DNA of 64,000 nucleotides from Arcobacter siniprincipis (GCF_048571125.1 NZ_CP182343.1:1798001-1862000); one strand, 5' to 3'. Positions 37,204 through 45,086 are shown, counted from the first letter of the stretch. Numbers and translations are program-made. The notes: generated from the sequence alone by a model not told the origin.

Positions 37204-37864
37204 TGGTTTGAAAGATATTAATACTATTGTTAAAAATGATATGAAAACTATTATTGAAGAAAACCTATCTTTATCAATAAGAAATATACTCTTAAAATAT
37301 GTAGAAAAAGATGCAAGTGATAAATACCTAGAAAACCTTTTTATCCAAGTAGCAAATGAGATGGGAGTAGATATAAAAGATAGCTTTCATCTAGATACCA
37401 CAAATGCTTTGTATGAAGCTTCAAATGAGATAACACTAGAAGCAAAAACAGGTATAAGCCTAAGATGTGGAGGAAATGTAGCTACAATAGATAGTTCAGG
37501 AATATTCTTTCATACTCCTAATTATGTTAAGAATTCTACTGATAACGGGGTTGATGGAAATATAGTTGGTAAAGAAGGAGATGTTATAAATATACGAATC
37601 AATAATATTAATAATGAATTTATAACTAAAAAGATTGCAAAAGATATTGTTCTAAATGCAGATACAAGTTTAAAAGAGGGGACTAGTGTAGAAACAACTA
37701 TTTTTATTTTAGATAATAATGAAAAAGAGTTAATAAAAGAAACAAAAACTACAACTGTTAAAAACTCTAAAATATCTCAGGAGTATGATATTGATAAATT
37801 GATAGAACAATACAATATTTCTATTGAGGATATATATGAAATAGAAGGTGAAATGCAATGGTAA
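35336..37864 (+). CDS. vgrG2: T6SS spike protein VgrG, second copy with a different tail
   Basis: An 842-residue VgrG. Its first ~620 residues match VgrG1 with no difference that I could see. The last needle section (~625-730, LLKYVEKDASDKYLENLF...LRCGGNVATIDSSGIFF) is diverged and resembles the third, truncated copy more. The tail (~735-842) is one ~100-residue beta-rich domain (INIRINNINNEFITKKIAKDIVLNADTSLKEGTSV...YEIEGEMQW) unlike the VgrG1 tail. A similar domain appears at the start of the module-3 effector. The ATG lies 20 bp after the ankyrin gene. Its partner is presumably the lipase that follows after 6 bp. Confidence 0.95.
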   Translation: MSKEIIKKNVEEIEEAIKSGLNLKELRREVKQDISARIKLLNYKPNATVGITDGSFNVYKLLGSSSVNTPYSFTITFVSDDFINIEDIVDTDIELSIKDNVNPLIKKTIYGKIFKASEDSIVAKKHLYIIEVVSPIYYLSLNNKYEIFHNKKTSDIIVEIINRYNQLLNLKIDIKLDLIKAPTKEYTTQYNQSDLEFIQMLCEKEGYSLILDYSSNDPYTITLCELNEHAIVNTYSSTCSFNHSKEFKSTNYIQDFYDKDKPSLQYKIQTGSSITSSVEDNESTRQLRMDIKREKFRDKLNILDESYYKDLNRYSKIDSQREYVKSNIIKGTSEELNINDSLCITLEDEKANKHIDSIILEVKYEGFFPNALDEYKQNIDESKKHQLQYEVEFTAIPKDIIYKPPYKIKKPKINSIQTAIVSNGNSNTKDYTNTIDVDEQGRIKVLFHFESNQITSCYLRLSNMFSGDGYGSQFLPRVNSEVIVSFINGDPDLPIIIGTLHNGENKNPYNLPKEKTKSFIKTHSIPQYEDKIGYNEIAFEDKRGDENLSLRAQKDMNTLVLNDEFKHIENNSKTIIDNDKEETVEANSILTVNKDYTQNIKENQINTVEKEKLTTVKEDYEIHGLKDINTIVKNDMKTIIEENLSLSIRNILLKYVEKDASDKYLENLFIQVANEMGVDIKDSFHLDTTNALYEASNEITLEAKTGISLRCGGNVATIDSSGIFFHTPNYVKNSTDNGVDGNIVGKEGDVINIRINNINNEFITKKIAKDIVLNADTSLKEGTSVETTIFILDNNEKELIKETKTTTVKNSKISQEYDIDKLIEQYNISIEDIYEIEGEMQW

Positions 37865-37870
37865 ATATTT

Positions 37871-39727
37871 TTGATGAAAAAGGCTTGTTATATGGCTGCT
37901 AGTGGAAAAACATTAAATAGAGTAAAACAACCAAATGATATTTTAAATATATTGGTTTTAGTAGCTGGAACTACTGATCCTGTTAATGCATCTACTGCAA
38001 AAAGTAAACATGCAAATAGTTATACAAAAGACACTTCACAAGATTTAGCTTTACAAAATCATGAGAGTTATACTCAAGTACCAGTAAACTATTGGGATAA
38101 AAAGTTTAAAGAACAAATAGAAGCTTTTGATGATAAGTATGTAAATTTAGTGTTGTTTTCTTTTCATGGATGGAGCGGAGACAATTCTAAAGAAAATAGA
38201 GAAATAGCTGGGGCATATTTAATTAATAGATTTTGTGGTGCAAATGGAGAAAAAGCATATTATGAAGAAACTTGGCAAAATAAGCCTATACATTTTCATC
38301 TTTTAGGGCATTCTCATGGTGGAAATGTTATCAATGAGATGACAAAACAAATAGAAGCATTAGGTTCTAAATGGCCAAAAGAATGGAAGATAAAATCTCT
38401 TACTTACCTCTCAACACCATTTTTTAAAAAACTTCATCAAGTAAAAGTGAGTGAAAAATTTTTTCATAAAGATGCAGAAGTATTAAGTTTATATAATGAC
38501 TTTGATATGACACAAAGAATGTTGGCAGATTTTTCGATGGAAACACTTTCTGCTGAGTTCGAGAAATTAAATACTAGTGCTTTATCTGAAGTTATAAATA
38601 AATTTAAGACCTATATTGAGTCTTTTCCCATTGAGAATCTTACTGGTGGGTTTAGTAAACTTAAAACATTTATAAGTCCAGCTTGGGGAATTTCAGATTA
38701 TAATCAAATGGATTATAAAGAAGGACTAGAACTCTATACCTTTACTACAGAAAAACTTTTACTAGAATTGAAAAAAATTTTAGCTGAAATTATAAACATA
38801 ATAGACCAACTCTCAGAGCAAAAAACTTACGAAGTAAATCATAAAGATTTAAAAAAGAAGATTGATAAAAAAGAGCATACGATTATAGAGGCAACTGAAA
38901 ATAAAAACTTAAAATCTTTTATAAAGAGTATTGATAAAGATGTAGATAAAATCATTAGAGACCTTAATCAAATTGTGGCTAAAAATACAAATCAATCCAA
39001 CTTTTCTAAACTAGAATATTTACTTTTATTATTAAATGAAAATGAACTTATTCCTCATCTAATAGCATTTTTAAATATCAATCCTGAAACATTACAAGGT
39101 ACAGGCAATCCTTTATGGAATATTCTTTATAAAATACTACAACATAATATTGCTTATTATGATAATACTTATGCTAAGCCAAATATTCAGTTTGAAAATA
39201 GTTTTTTAAAAGATAGAATAAAAAATGTTGCTGTAACAAGTGATGATATATATAGCTCTAAAAAAGAAACTAAAAACTATTATGAGTTTATAAAATATAT
39301 TGAAGATGTAGAGGAGAGATATGAAAAAAACAAAACTCAATTTAATCTATTAGATTTACTCTTGACTCTTATATCTAATGATAAAAAAGCTCAAGAACTA
39401 CGAAGTACCTTACCAGATATTATATCTAAAATAGATAAGGCAGAATATATTGCGACAGGTGAAGTTGATGTGAAATTAAAACTTCTTAGAAATTTATTGA
39501 CTAATATTAATTCAGTGTTTGAGTTTAGAAATTTTGGAGAGCTAGAAGATAGTACTCATAAACTTACCCCTAAACAAGAAAAATTTAATGAAGATAAAAA
39601 TCCTTATAATGATACTCTCAAAAGGGGAAGTTTAATGTATCTTCTTATAGAATCCCACTCCACAAGTAGAAGATGGCTACACAAAGAAGTAAAAGATTTT
39701 TTGCAAAGATTAGGAGCAAAAAGATGA
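37871..39727 (+). CDS. Lipase-like alpha/beta-hydrolase effector (GHSHG)
   Basis: A 618-residue protein without a signal peptide. A hydrolase core occupies roughly residues 20-220: the strand NILVLVAGTTDP, the segment VLFSFHGWSGDN, and the nucleophile elbow LLGHSHGGNVINEM with Ser148 in GxSxG. The rest (~300-618) is helical and has no recognised domain. It starts 6 bp after vgrG2 and overlaps the next, exported, gene by 4 bases, the layout of a T6SS effector with its immunity gene. TTG 37871 is followed at once by ATG 37874; either could be used. The fold resembles lipases, so a Tle-type phospholipase is likely, but I cannot assign it to Tle1-5. Confidence 0.8.
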   Translation: MMKKACYMAASGKTLNRVKQPNDILNILVLVAGTTDPVNASTAKSKHANSYTKDTSQDLALQNHESYTQVPVNYWDKKFKEQIEAFDDKYVNLVLFSFHGWSGDNSKENREIAGAYLINRFCGANGEKAYYEETWQNKPIHFHLLGHSHGGNVINEMTKQIEALGSKWPKEWKIKSLTYLSTPFFKKLHQVKVSEKFFHKDAEVLSLYNDFDMTQRMLADFSMETLSAEFEKLNTSALSEVINKFKTYIESFPIENLTGGFSKLKTFISPAWGISDYNQMDYKEGLELYTFTTEKLLLELKKILAEIINIIDQLSEQKTYEVNHKDLKKKIDKKEHTIIEATENKNLKSFIKSIDKDVDKIIRDLNQIVAKNTNQSNFSKLEYLLLLLNENELIPHLIAFLNINPETLQGTGNPLWNILYKILQHNIAYYDNTYAKPNIQFENSFLKDRIKNVAVTSDDIYSSKKETKNYYEFIKYIEDVEERYEKNKTQFNLLDLLLTLISNDKKAQELRSTLPDIISKIDKAEYIATGEVDVKLKLLRNLLTNINSVFEFRNFGELEDSTHKLTPKQEKFNEDKNPYNDTLKRGSLMYLLIESHSTSRRWLHKEVKDFLQRLGAKR

Positions 39728-40749
39728 AAAAAATACTATTAGGATTTTTTATAACAAGTAGTTTTTTATTTGCAGGAGAATTGGCAAATGAAGAAGATTT
39801 TATGAAGATGTGTAATAATCCAACACCTTCTCAAAAAATTACATTTGAAGCTATTGCAAAATATAAATCTATAAAACATGATAAAGATATGTGTGCGTAT
39901 CTTTATGCTCGAACTGGTAGTAAATATTTTTCAGCAGATGCAGATATTTACAATGTTACAGATTTATCTCCTTTAAAATTTTTTGTAAGTCTTACCTCTC
40001 TTTCCCTACCAAGAAGTAAAGTAAAAGATATTTCAATTTTAAAACATCTTACAAAACTAAAAGAGTTAAATTTATCAGATAATCCAGTCAGTGACTTGAG
40101 TGCTTTAAAAGATTTAAAATATTTAGAGGAGTTAGATCTTTATAATACACAAGTTAAAGATTTAAGCCCAATAAATAATATTAATGCTTTACAACAATTA
40201 TCTTATGGTTACATTAAAAATATTGATACTATAGATATATCTCAAATAAAAGATTTAACAAATTTAGAGTTTTTAGTATTAGGAGGTATCAAAGTTAAAA
40301 ATTTTCATATGATTAATAATTTTAAAAATCTAATAGTATTTCTTCCTCCTAAAACTACTACTATGCAAGATATGAATTCTTTAACAAATCTTAAAAAACT
40401 AGAAAGATTAAGTTTAAGAAATAACAAGTTTATAACAAACGTTGACTTTATACTTAACTTTCCAAATATGCAAGAGTTATTTATTAACAATACAAGGATA
40501 AAAGATATATCTGTTTTAAAAAAACTATCTAAGTTAACTATACTCAATATATCAGGTACGCAAGTTACAGATGCAAGCGGAGTAATGGCAGACACAGATA
40601 GAGATCCAAAGTATTTAACATTTACTGCAAGTAATACACCACTAAGATGGTGTTCTCCAAAAAACACTCAAGATATACGAGACCGTAAATCATGCTTTGA
40701 AAAAGATGGCACTTTAAAAACTTTTTGGAAAAGATGGTTAGGGTTATAG
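39724..40749 (+). CDS. Exported leucine-rich-repeat protein, probable lipase immunity
   Basis: A 341-residue protein. The ATG at 39724 overlaps the lipase stop (ATGA) and gives a clear signal peptide (MKKILLGFFITSSFLFA, then GELANEED). An upstream in-frame ATG at 39673 lies inside the lipase gene and hides this signal. Residues ~80-310 hold about nine leucine-rich repeats of the internalin type (for example LTKLKELNLSDNPVSDLSALKD, about 22 residues each). A Cys-rich tail (WCSPKNTQDIRDRKSCF) follows. Periplasmic location, coupling to the lipase and a protein-binding fold point to an immunity protein. Leucine-rich repeats are, as far as I know, uncommon in that role. Confidence 0.85.
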   Translation: MKKILLGFFITSSFLFAGELANEEDFMKMCNNPTPSQKITFEAIAKYKSIKHDKDMCAYLYARTGSKYFSADADIYNVTDLSPLKFFVSLTSLSLPRSKVKDISILKHLTKLKELNLSDNPVSDLSALKDLKYLEELDLYNTQVKDLSPINNINALQQLSYGYIKNIDTIDISQIKDLTNLEFLVLGGIKVKNFHMINNFKNLIVFLPPKTTTMQDMNSLTNLKKLERLSLRNNKFITNVDFILNFPNMQELFINNTRIKDISVLKKLSKLTILNISGTQVTDASGVMADTDRDPKYLTFTASNTPLRWCSPKNTQDIRDRKSCFEKDGTLKTFWKRWLGL

Positions 40750-40784
40750 AATTTATATAATAAAATCTCACAATTTCTATAAAG

Positions 40785-41146
40785 ACCCATTCTATTCCAC
40801 AATATGAAGACAAAATAGGGTACAACGAAATAGCCTTTGAAGATAAAAGAGGAGATGAGAATCTCTCTTTAAGAGCACAAAAGGATATGAATACCCTTGT
40901 ACTTAATGATGAGTTTAAACATATAGAGAATAATTCAAAGACTATTATTAATAATGATAAAGAAGAGACAGTAGAAGCTAATTCTATTTTAACAGTAAAT
41001 AAAGACTATACACAAAATATAAAAGAAAATCAGATAAATACTGTAGAAAAAGAAAAACTTACTACTGTTAAAGAAGATTATGAAATTCACGTACTTAAAG
41101 ATTTGAACACTATTGTTAAGAATGACATTAAGACTATTGTGGAAAA
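40785..41146 (+). repeat. vgrG repeat, partial third copy
   Basis: These 362 bases align without gaps to 28434-28795 of vgrG1 (offset 12351), with a handful of substitutions (e.g. around 40938-40950). The homology begins abruptly about 35 bases after the stop of the leucine-rich-repeat gene. Confidence 0.85.
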
Positions 41147-42140
41147 TAATGTAATAACTTCGATTAAAAATATACTTTTAAAATATGTAGAAAAAGATGC
41201 AAGTGATAAGTACTTAGAAAATCTTTTTATCCAAGTAGCAAATGAACTAGGACTAGATATAAAAGATAGCTTTCACTTAGATACAACAAACGCTTTGTAT
41301 GAAGGTTCAAATGAGATAACACTAGAAGCAAACTCAGGCATAAGTTTAAGATGTGGAGGAAATGTAGCAACTGTGGATAGTTCAGGGATATTCTTTCATA
41401 CTCCTAATTATGTTAAGAATTCTCCTAATAATGGGGTTGATGGGATAGATGTTATCAAACCACTTATTAAAAAACCATTGTATGAAAAGATAAGAGTAAT
41501 CTCTTTAGATGCTACAGTTACAAAACAAAATACTATAGATGAAGTATTGACTTTCACAGCAACAGTAGAAAAATATGAAAATGATGCATGGAGTCAAACA
41601 ACTGATTTAAACGAAACCCAATTAGCTCAACTGCAATGGTACTTTATAAAAAACAATGATGAAAGTGATACTGACATCATAACAGATAATCCAACAAATG
41701 ATAATATCACAATAAATGGTCTAACTATGACAGTAAATGTTCAAGAAGACAATATATATAAATGGGGACATGCACATTGTTATGTTGTAAATAGTGAAAA
41801 AGAAGGTTATGCAAAGAGTGAACTTAAAAGGTATCTTGAAGTGAAAAATATTATTTCAAGCCATTCTTCACAAGAAGAAGGTCAATGTATCGCAATATTA
41901 AATGTAGAAAATCCAAGAAATGAAGAATTAGCACAAATTAGATGGCATATAGAAGATACACTAAGAGAAAATTATAATGGAAAAGAAATAATAACTCATA
42001 ATCTAAAAGAAGAGAAAGTACATGAGATCAATTTTTTTGCATACATAGAAGGCAAAACTCAAGATGGGGCTAATGATAGATTAACACATAATGAAAAAGG
42101 AAAATATATAAGTAGTTTAGGATTTGAAGATGATAACTAA
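40785..42140 (+). pseudogene. vgrG remnant lacking the base and OB-fold (needle plus Ig-like tail)
   Basis: This stretch encodes only the C-terminal part of a VgrG: the end of the OB-fold region, the needle repeats and a ~225-residue tail. In-frame sequence upstream of the homology soon meets a stop (TAA near 40765), so the ~520 residues of base and OB-fold are missing. The first in-frame ATG is 40887, which would give 417 residues. It is a mosaic. The first 362 bases match vgrG1, the next part (IKNILLKYVEKDASDKYLENLF..., FFHTPNYVKNS) resembles vgrG2, and from 41457 on it again follows the vgrG1 tail almost identically. It ends overlapping the module-3 effector. It could still act as an orphan tail that recombines onto an intact vgrG. 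Confidence 0.82.
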
Positions 42141-43081
42141 AAAGCTAAATGATAAAATAAAACTAACTGCAAGAACAGTAAATGTACCAATAGGAATAGA
42201 AGTAAAAGTAATCCTAAAACTTTATGATGAAAATAAAAAAGTATTAGCACAAAAAGAGTATAAAGAGAAAGTACAAGAAAACACAAAAATAGAGAAAAAA
42301 TTTACAGTTTTACATTTAACAAATGAGTTAAATGTAGATTCTTCAAAAGTTAAATATGTTTCAGGATGGATTGATGCAGATAATGATGGTGAAATAACAA
42401 GAGAGTATGAAAAAGAAGTTTGGATAGAAGTAATTGAAGGGGAAGAGAAAATTACTATATTCAAAAGAGACAGGATGGGGAGCAAAAGGTTTAGCTGGAC
42501 ATACGGCAATGGCAATTGAAAACCAATTTTTTGATTATGGTCCTGATTACGATAATAGCAAAATATTTGATGAAAGAAAATATCAAGCAGATTTAAACCA
42601 AGATGGAGATATGGAAGATAAAGTTAAAATTAATAATATACCAAATGCTGGATTTTATTTTGCTCCGGGTCGTCCATGGTGGGCTGAAATGATTTCAAAA
42701 GAACCTAAAAATGTAACTTTATCTCAAGTGTTAAGTTTCATATCCTCAAATTGGAGAAATAATAATGTGTATGGAACAGTATATAAAATAGAGTTTTATG
42801 TAAAAAAATCTCAATCAGATAAAATACTTGAATGGTGGGAAGATAGATATAAACATTTAAAAATATATAGTGTTAAACCTTGGATAGGAGAACAGTGTAC
42901 AACAACGGTTAAAAAAGCTTTAGCTTATGGGGGTATTGATGATATTGATTGGGATACTTTAACTCATGATGGAATTCTTGAAGATTTACAAACAGAGATA
43001 AAAAGTACATCAATACAACATAAAAATGAAAAAGCTATAATAACACTTGTTAAAAAGGAGGCAGAAGATTGGAAGCCATAA
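42124..43081 (+). pseudogene. Papain-like amidase effector with N-terminal adaptor-like domain, frameshifted
   Basis: Two overlapping frames look like one gene. Frame A (42124-42519) encodes a ~105-residue beta-rich domain resembling the VgrG2 tail (KLTARTVNVPIGIEVKVILKLYDENKK...WIDADNDGE). Frame B (usable from 42434 to 43081) encodes ~200 residues with GHTAMAI, FDYGP, PGRPWW and GEQCTTTVKKAL. The early His (H23 of frame B) and later Cys (C155) suggest a permuted NlpC/P60 or YiiX-like papain fold, hence a peptidoglycan or lipid amide hydrolase. Dropping one A from the AAAA run at 42448-42451 joins the frames. Frame B has no ribosome binding site at its own TTG. The shift may be a mutation, phase variation or a sequencing error. 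Confidence 0.6.
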
Positions 43082-43461
43082 AATTAAAAAGCTATTTAGC
43101 TATAATATTAATAGTTTTAATACTAGCATCTTGTACTAAAGGGGAAGACAAAATGGAAATAATCGCATATGGGACACCAGAGTTTGAAGAATTTGTTAAA
43201 AAAGCTCCTATTAGTTTAGAAAAGGCTTGGGAACTGCAATTAAAATATTATATAAAAAAAGGAGAAGAAGTTATTGGTTCTCCTCTATTTTTTATTATAA
43301 ATGGTAAATATATTTTTACTCCATATTATAATTCAAAGATTCCAGAAGTAAAACTTTCAGGAGTAAGTATTGATTCTCAAACAGGTGAATCTATTTATGT
43401 GGATATGAAAGATAAACTTAAACCAAAATCTCAGTTTGGTTGGCGAAAACCTAATAATTAA
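43069..43461 (+). CDS. Lipoprotein, probable immunity to the papain-like effector (copy 1)
   Basis: A 130-residue lipoprotein. The start is TTG 43069, overlapping the end of the effector gene by 13 bases, with a perfect AAGGAGG at 43055-43061. A hydrophobic signal (YLAIILIVLILASC) ends in the lipobox LASC (Cys22), followed by KGEDKMEIIAYGTPEFEEFVKKAPISLEKAWELQ. The rest is a small alpha/beta domain, with a C-terminal part about substrate-like strands (SIDSQTGESIYVDM) as in PepSY-type folds, though I would not insist on it. Coupling to the effector and export support an immunity function. A paralogue lies 340 bp downstream. Confidence 0.82.
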   Translation: MEAIKLKSYLAIILIVLILASCTKGEDKMEIIAYGTPEFEEFVKKAPISLEKAWELQLKYYIKKGEEVIGSPLFFIINGKYIFTPYYNSKIPEVKLSGVSIDSQTGESIYVDMKDKLKPKSQFGWRKPNN

Positions 43462-43519
43462 AGAATAAAAGAAAAGGTTGGTGGAAAACAAAATGGAAAA
43501 TCATCTGGTGGTAATGTTA

Positions 43520-43815
43520 ATTGGAGAAATGATAATGTGTATGGAACAGTATATAAAATAGAGTTTTATGTAAAAAGATAAAATACTTGAATGGTGGGAA
43601 AATAGATATAAACATTTAAAAGTTTGCAGTGTACTACAACAGTCAAAGAAGCTCTAGCTTATGGAAATATTGACGATGTTGAGTGGAATACCTTAACTCC
43701 TGATGGATTACTAGAAGATTTAAAAACAGAGATAAAAAGTACCTCAATACAACATAAAAATGAAAATGCTATAGTAACACTTATTAAAAAGGAAGCAGAA
43801 GATTGGGAACCATAA
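43520..43815 (+). pseudogene. Decayed second copy of the papain-like effector C-terminus
   Basis: From about 43520 the DNA parallels 42751-43081 of the effector (WRNxNVYGTVYKIEFYVK..., then ILEWWExRYKHLK, QCTTTVKxALAYG, and the ending KKEAEDW-P). Two deletions break it: about 11 bases after YVK, and about 30 bases before the Cys segment. The first puts a stop (AGATAA) in frame. Only the last 63 residues (43624-43815) are open, and no start or N-terminal half exists. The 58 bases between the first lipoprotein and this remnant hold no gene. It marks a tandem duplication of the effector-immunity pair followed by loss of the effector. Confidence 0.78.
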
Positions 43816-44195
43816 CAATAAAAAATTATTTAACTATTATATTATTAATTTTAACATTAACATCTTGTGGTAAAGGAGAAGAGAAAATGGAAATAATAGC
43901 CTATGGAACACCTCAATTTGAAAAGTTTGTAAAAAATGCTCCAATTAGTTTAGATGAGGCTTGGGATATACAACTTAAGTTTGCTAAGAAAAATACTGAT
44001 AATGATTTAGCATATAATATTCATATTTTCGTACTTGATAGATATTATATCTTTACAATGGCTCACATTAATAATAAGGCATTAGAAGGATATTTTCTTG
44101 ACGGTATTTGGGTTAATGCAAATACCGGTGAGGTTTTAGAGAAAAACATACATGTTAAAATCAAATCACAAAAAGCATGGAGTAAAATTAAATAA
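43803..44195 (+). CDS. Lipoprotein, probable orphan immunity protein (copy 2)
   Basis: A 130-residue paralogue of the lipoprotein at 43069. The start is TTG 43803, in the same overlap position relative to the remnant effector, with AAGGAAG upstream. The lipobox is LTSC (Cys22). The segment MEIIAYGTPQFEKFVKNAPISLDEAWDIQLK is nearly the same as copy 1, while the second half differs (FVLDRYYIFTMAHINNKALEGYFLDGIWVNANTGEVLE). Its own effector is decayed, so it appears to be kept as an orphan that may protect against related toxins of neighbours. A hairpin terminator follows at 44230. Confidence 0.8.
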   Translation: MGTITIKNYLTIILLILTLTSCGKGEEKMEIIAYGTPQFEKFVKNAPISLDEAWDIQLKFAKKNTDNDLAYNIHIFVLDRYYIFTMAHINNKALEGYFLDGIWVNANTGEVLEKNIHVKIKSQKAWSKIK

Positions 44196-44229
44196 AGTTA
44201 ATTTATAATAAATGATTTAAGAGGTTCAA

Positions 44230-44260
44230 AATAAACTATATTAGATATAGTTTATTTTTT
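44230..44260 (+). terminator. Intrinsic terminator after the effector modules
   Basis: Perfect 12-base arms AATAAACTATAT (44230-44241) and ATATAGTTTATT (44245-44256) with a TAG loop run into six T residues. It lies 34 bases after the last lipoprotein and 11 bases before the end of the convergent ATPase gene, so it may also serve that gene on the minus strand (four T there). Confidence 0.8.
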
Positions 44261-44271
44261 CTATTTTCATA

Positions 44272-44955
44272 TTATTTTTTTTCAATTCTTAAATTAATTT
44301 CTTTTATTATATTTGTCCAATCTTTTGCAAATCTTTTATATTCTTTCTTTAAGTCATCATTTAAAGATAGATATGTTCTTAGGTATGTCCTTTTTTTTGC
44401 GAAAGACTCTGTGATAATTTGATTACACTTTGATAAACCTAGTACTTTTAGTTTTTCAAAATTTGGGTATTTACTTTTTATTTTATTAAACTCAAACATT
44501 GTATCTTTTAATCTATCATTTTCTACTCCAGTTGTAATAAATAATATATTTGGATTCAAATCATACAGGTTATTTGCTGTAATTAAACAACCTGTGTGAT
44601 CTAAATATGGATTTTCGCCAGTAGGCAAAATAATTAAGTTTGATTTTTCTATAAGTCTTAAAATAGTTCTATCTAAAACAAAACACCCCGCTAAATCAAT
44701 CATTACGATATTTGATTTAGCAAGTTTTTCATCTACTTTATAATCATAAGTATAATATGTATTTTTATAAAACTGAATACCACCAGATAGGGCAGAGCCT
44801 TCATCATTTGTAATATAGGGAATATCAAGTTCTTTTGCTATTCCTAATGAAATTATAGTTTTACCTATACCACCTTTATATCCTGCACTAAAAATTACAA
44901 ACTTATTTTTTAGTGAATTTAATAGTTTTGTATTAGTTCTAAAAAAATCAATCAA
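44272..44955 (-). CDS. ParA/MinD-like P-loop ATPase
   Basis: A 227-residue deviant Walker A ATPase: FSAGYKGGIGKTIISLGIA (KGGxGKT, ~residues 26-32) and a Walker A' like strand IVMIDLAG. The C-terminal third is basic and helical (KKRTYLRTYLSLNDDLKKEYKRFAKDW). The family positions DNA, plasmids or protein clusters, usually with a ParB-type or adaptor partner. No such partner is encoded next to it. The start is TTG at 44953-44955, with AAGGA upstream. It is the only minus-strand gene between 1.8 and 46.6 kb, and is divergent from a membrane-protein gene with a 131-bp gap. Specific cargo unknown. Confidence 0.8.
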   Translation of the reverse strand: MIDFFRTNTKLLNSLKNKFVIFSAGYKGGIGKTIISLGIAKELDIPYITNDEGSALSGGIQFYKNTYYTYDYKVDEKLAKSNIVMIDLAGCFVLDRTILRLIEKSNLIILPTGENPYLDHTGCLITANNLYDLNPNILFITTGVENDRLKDTMFEFNKIKSKYPNFEKLKVLGLSKCNQIITESFAKKRTYLRTYLSLNDDLKKEYKRFAKDWTNIIKEINLRIEKK

Positions 44956-45086
44956 AGGAATCCTTAAATTATATAATATTAAAATAACAATTATATAATT
45001 AATTTGATTATATTTTACTTTATTTAAACTAACTTTAACTAATTTTAAGCAATAATTTCCCTATTATTTTAAAGGAGTAAACTAAA
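44956..45086. promoter_or_regulatory. Divergent intergenic region with paired AATTATATAAT repeats
   Basis: The 131-bp gap holds two direct copies of AATTATATAAT, at 44967-44977 and 44989-44999 (22 bases start to start, about two helix turns). Each is near-palindromic. They lie just upstream of the ATPase start and could bind a regulator of either gene. The plus-strand gene has AAAGGAG at 45071-45077. The rest is featureless AT-rich DNA. Confidence 0.35.

Noticed and set aside
40887..42140. The third vgrG as an intact short VgrG
   Set aside because: It has no base or OB-fold, and the homology starts abruptly mid-gene with an in-frame stop just upstream, so it cannot form a spike trimer by itself.
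42124..42519. The 131-residue frame as an independent gene
   Set aside because: Its last ~25 residues run through DNA that codes for the effector in another frame, and the downstream frame lacks its own ribosome binding site. One frameshifted gene explains both.
44272..44955. A plasmid-type ParAB partition locus, suggesting an integrated plasmid
   Set aside because: No ParB-like gene or clear centromere array is adjacent, and no replication gene is present. The paired 11-base repeats are too few to call parS.
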